Part shown: positions 7,981 to 8,702 of the stretch, in pieces
Layout: every line of letters starts with the position of its first letter
Numbering within the stretch: the stretch's first letter is position 1
DNA from: Chitinophagaceae bacterium
GTDB lineage: Bacteria > Bacteroidota > Bacteroidia > Chitinophagales > Chitinophagaceae
DNA length: 8,702 nucleotides
Direction: 5' to 3'
Assembly (NCBI GenBank): GCA_017882205.1
Contig: JADGPY010000193.1
Coordinates: 1 to 8,702 of the forward strand
Position numbers and translations under genes: made by a program
The notes under the pieces: model-generated
The model's input: the letters and a program-made list of their open reading frames with translations, nothing else
Database searches by the model: none
What the model was told of the DNA's origin: nothing

Positions 7981-8079
7981 ATGCTTAAATTCAATAGGAG
8001 TTACAGGTTTTCTGGATTCAATAAATTAAAGAAAGATGGTATATACGAAGTTTTAAACCATAAGCCTGGTTTTTCTTAA
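7981..8079 (+). CDS. Short ORF, 32 codons, doubtful
   Basis: An ATG at 7981 opens a frame ending at TAA 8077-8079. It encodes a basic peptide beginning MLKFNRSYRFSGFNKLKKD and ending in VLNHKPGFS. It starts 14 bases after the peptidase stop codon and has no clear ribosome binding site. The composition is more protein-like than random AT-rich DNA, which could mean a small gene or the remnant of a larger one. I recognise no family, and the evidence is only an open frame of modest length. Confidence 0.25.
   Translation: MLKFNRSYRFSGFNKLKKDGIYEVLNHKPGFS
8055..8074 (+). terminator. Weak hairpin plus T-run downstream of the peptidase gene
   Basis: AAACCA (8055-8060) pairs with TGGTTT (8067-8072) around a 6-base loop, and the T-run 8070-8074 continues into CTT. 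It lies about 90 bases after the peptidase stop codon. The 6-bp stem is short and poor in GC, and it lies inside the doubtful 32-codon ORF, so termination here is only a possibility. Confidence 0.3.
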
Positions 8080-8116
8080 TGTACCTTTTATCCAGCAAAA
8101 TTTTAAATGTTAGTTT

Positions 8117-8139
8117 CATGCTTTAGTGTTTAAAGCATG
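8117..8139. repeat. Perfect 9-bp inverted repeat
   Basis: CATGCTTTA (8117-8125) is the exact reverse complement of TAAAGCATG (8131-8139), with the 5-base loop GTGTT. No long T-run follows directly on the plus strand. It could be a transcript-end hairpin for the peptidase gene or a protein binding site; the sequence does not decide between them. Confidence 0.4.
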
Positions 8140-8149
8140 TAGGGCTAAA

Positions 8150-8171
8150 AATTTACAAGCAATTTACAAGC
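8150..8171. repeat. Tandem 11-base direct repeat (AATTTACAAGC, two copies)
   Basis: Two adjacent exact copies of AATTTACAAGC fill 8150-8171. A near copy of the double unit recurs at 8469-8493, beyond the tRNA-like gene, so the two sites bracket that locus. Confidence 0.6.
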
Positions 8172-8329
8172 AGAAATGAAGTTTTGGGGTTAAATCTGGG
8201 CTTCTAGTGGCAAGGTCTAAAATGAAATTATTGATTCGATTTATGAGATCATAAGCCTTTTTAAATGCCAAGACTATCTCCTAAAACCTTTACCACCCTT
8301 AATTTGATAAATTTTCACTTTAAATTTTT

Positions 8330-8356
8330 TTGAATACCCTCTCTCAACTATATTTG
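8330..8356 (+). promoter_or_regulatory. Bacteroidota-type promoter of the tRNA-like gene
   Basis: TATATTTG (8349-8356) is an exact match to the -7 consensus TAnnTTTG. A TTG (8330-8332) lies 16 bases upstream as a possible -33 box, slightly closer than the usual spacing in this phylum. A transcript would begin a few bases after 8360, just ahead of the tRNA-like sequence at 8370. The position directly before an RNA gene supports the call. Confidence 0.55.
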
Positions 8357-8376
8357 CACTCCCAAATAAGGGAGTG
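8357..8376. repeat. 7-bp inverted repeat between the leader and the tRNA-like acceptor strand
   Basis: CACTCCC (8357-8363) is the exact reverse complement of GGGAGTG (8370-8376), which is the 5' strand of the tRNA-like acceptor stem; the loop is AAATAA. It lies between the -7 box and the tRNA body. The leader copy could compete with the true 3' acceptor strand if it is transcribed. Confidence 0.5.
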
Positions 8377-8442
8377 TAGCTCAGTTGGTTTAGAGCATCT
8401 GCCTTACAAGCAGAGTAAAAAACTGCCCAAACATACACTCCA
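8370..8442 (+). tRNA. tRNA-Val(UAC)-like gene with a degenerate T arm, probable pseudogene
   Basis: The 5' two thirds are a canonical tRNA. The acceptor 5' strand is GGGAGTG (8370-8376). The D arm is GCTC/GAGC (8379-8382 with 8393-8396) around AGTTGGTTTA. The anticodon arm TCTGC/GCAGA (8398-8402 with 8410-8414) encloses the loop CTTACAA, with anticodon TAC (8405-8407), which reads valine codons. From 8415 to 8435 the expected T arm is absent: there is no GTTCRANYC and no 5-bp stem, although the 21-base length is about right. CACTCC (8436-8441) then pairs with the acceptor strand, and the pairing extends to 8 bp as GGAGTGTA (8371-8378) with TACACTCC (8434-8441). Position 1 is unpaired. No CCA follows directly in the correct place. 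A good promoter precedes it, so it may still be transcribed. Without a T arm normal function as a tRNA is doubtful. Confidence 0.6.
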
Positions 8443-8468
8443 TCTACCTTTTACTATTCTTACCTTTA

Positions 8469-8493
8469 AATTTGCAAGCAATTTACAGTAAGC
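8469..8493. repeat. Near copy of the AATTTACAAGC double repeat
   Basis: AATTTGCAAGCAATTTACA (8469-8487) matches 18 of 19 bases at 8150-8168, and the core CAAGCAATTTACA is identical. The two sites lie about 320 bases apart in the same orientation and flank the tRNA-like gene. They may mark a past duplication or insertion, or may be a chance match in AT-rich DNA. Confidence 0.4.
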
Positions 8494-8672
8494 AATACCC
8501 ACTGGATTATTTAAAAGCTATGAATCTTTTTTTAAAATCATTGCAAATAAGCGAAGGTAAGCAAACTAACCACGACGTTTATTCTCAGCGAAGTGAAGCT
8601 ATGAAAAGTATTGCCTTAATTTATAAAAATGGAAATGGTGTAGCAAAAGATAATGCTGCTTATAGACAATAG
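8472..8672 (+). pseudogene. Decayed TPR-like protein fragment
   Basis: The frame encodes IYSKQYPLDYLKAMNLFLKS, then LQISEGKQ, and later SEAMKSIALIYKNGNG. This has the pattern of tetratricopeptide repeats (xYxKAMxxFLKSLxISE, then ALIYKxxG). Part of it also resembles a Sel1-type unit. There is no credible start: the frame opens at a TTG inside the direct repeat, the first ATG is at 8520, and the frame has no upstream domain or signal peptide. It stops at TAG 8670-8672 after only about two helical pairs, far shorter than TPR proteins. It is best read as a truncated remnant, perhaps of a TPR-type kinase or regulator. Assignment to TPR is by pattern only. Confidence 0.45.
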
Positions 8673-8702
8673 ACGAAAAAAGATAAAATAGAAAATCATA
8701 AA

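Larger units (their letters stand above)
7967..8369. other. 403-base stretch without a convincing gene
   Basis: Between the peptidase stop and the tRNA-like gene I see no gene I would call with confidence. The stretch is AT-rich. It holds a 32-codon ORF of doubtful status, a weak hairpin with a T-run, a perfect 9-bp inverted repeat, an 11-base tandem duplication and a promoter-like site, each listed separately. No long frame is open on either strand. Confidence 0.6.

Noticed and set aside
8467..8474. TAAATTTG match to the -7 promoter consensus before the TPR-like remnant
   Set aside because: No TTG lies at a suitable distance upstream, the DNA is AT-rich, and the frame behind it has no proper start codon.
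1..8702. CRISPR array, transposase, phage or defence genes
   Set aside because: I saw no regularly spaced repeats and no protein with motifs of those families on either strand.

Overview
The window looks like chromosomal DNA from a Bacteroidota bacterium, most likely of the Chitinophagaceae type. This is inferred from AT-rich intergenic DNA, start codons without strong Shine-Dalgarno sequences, matches to the Bacteroidota -7 consensus TAnnTTTG, and the protein families present: TPR-type two-component kinases, a delta-60 repeat secreted protein and an S9 prolyl oligopeptidase-family peptidase. The genus cannot be named from the sequence alone.

Positions 1-5602 hold five genes, all on the minus strand and closely spaced. 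In transcription order they are: an unrecognised acidic 147-residue protein (5602-5159), two full-length paralogous sensor histidine kinases (5110-3173 and 3086-1176), a NarL/LuxR-type response regulator (1107-433), and the start of a secreted delta-60 repeat protein (418 to beyond base 1). Each kinase has a signal peptide, a TPR-rich region predicted to be periplasmic, one membrane helix and a cytoplasmic HisKA_3 plus HATPase_c module. NarL-type regulators are the usual partners of such kinases, so the three genes probably form one signalling unit with two sensors and one regulator. The delta-60 gene starts only 14 bases after the regulator stop and is probably co-transcribed.

Positions 5603-5857 separate this block from a divergent plus-strand gene (5858-7966) for a secreted S9 serine peptidase with a complete Ser-Asp-His triad. 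The intergenic region carries a 71-base hairpin with perfect 16-bp arms (5673-5743). A related 19-base GC-rich sequence forms the end of the upstream kinase gene (3181-3199), which suggests a dispersed repeat family that can contribute coding sequence.

Positions 7967-8702 contain little intact coding sequence. They hold small hairpins, a short ORF of doubtful status, a promoter-like site, a tRNA-Val(UAC)-like gene with good D and anticodon arms but no recognisable T arm, and a decayed TPR-like fragment. Near-identical AATTT(A/G)CAAGCAATTTACA repeats flank the tRNA-like gene. This segment looks like the scar of rearrangement or gene decay. The items most worth checking are the hairpin element with its relative in the kinase tail, and the T-arm-less tRNA locus. 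I saw no CRISPR array, transposase or recognisable defence system.
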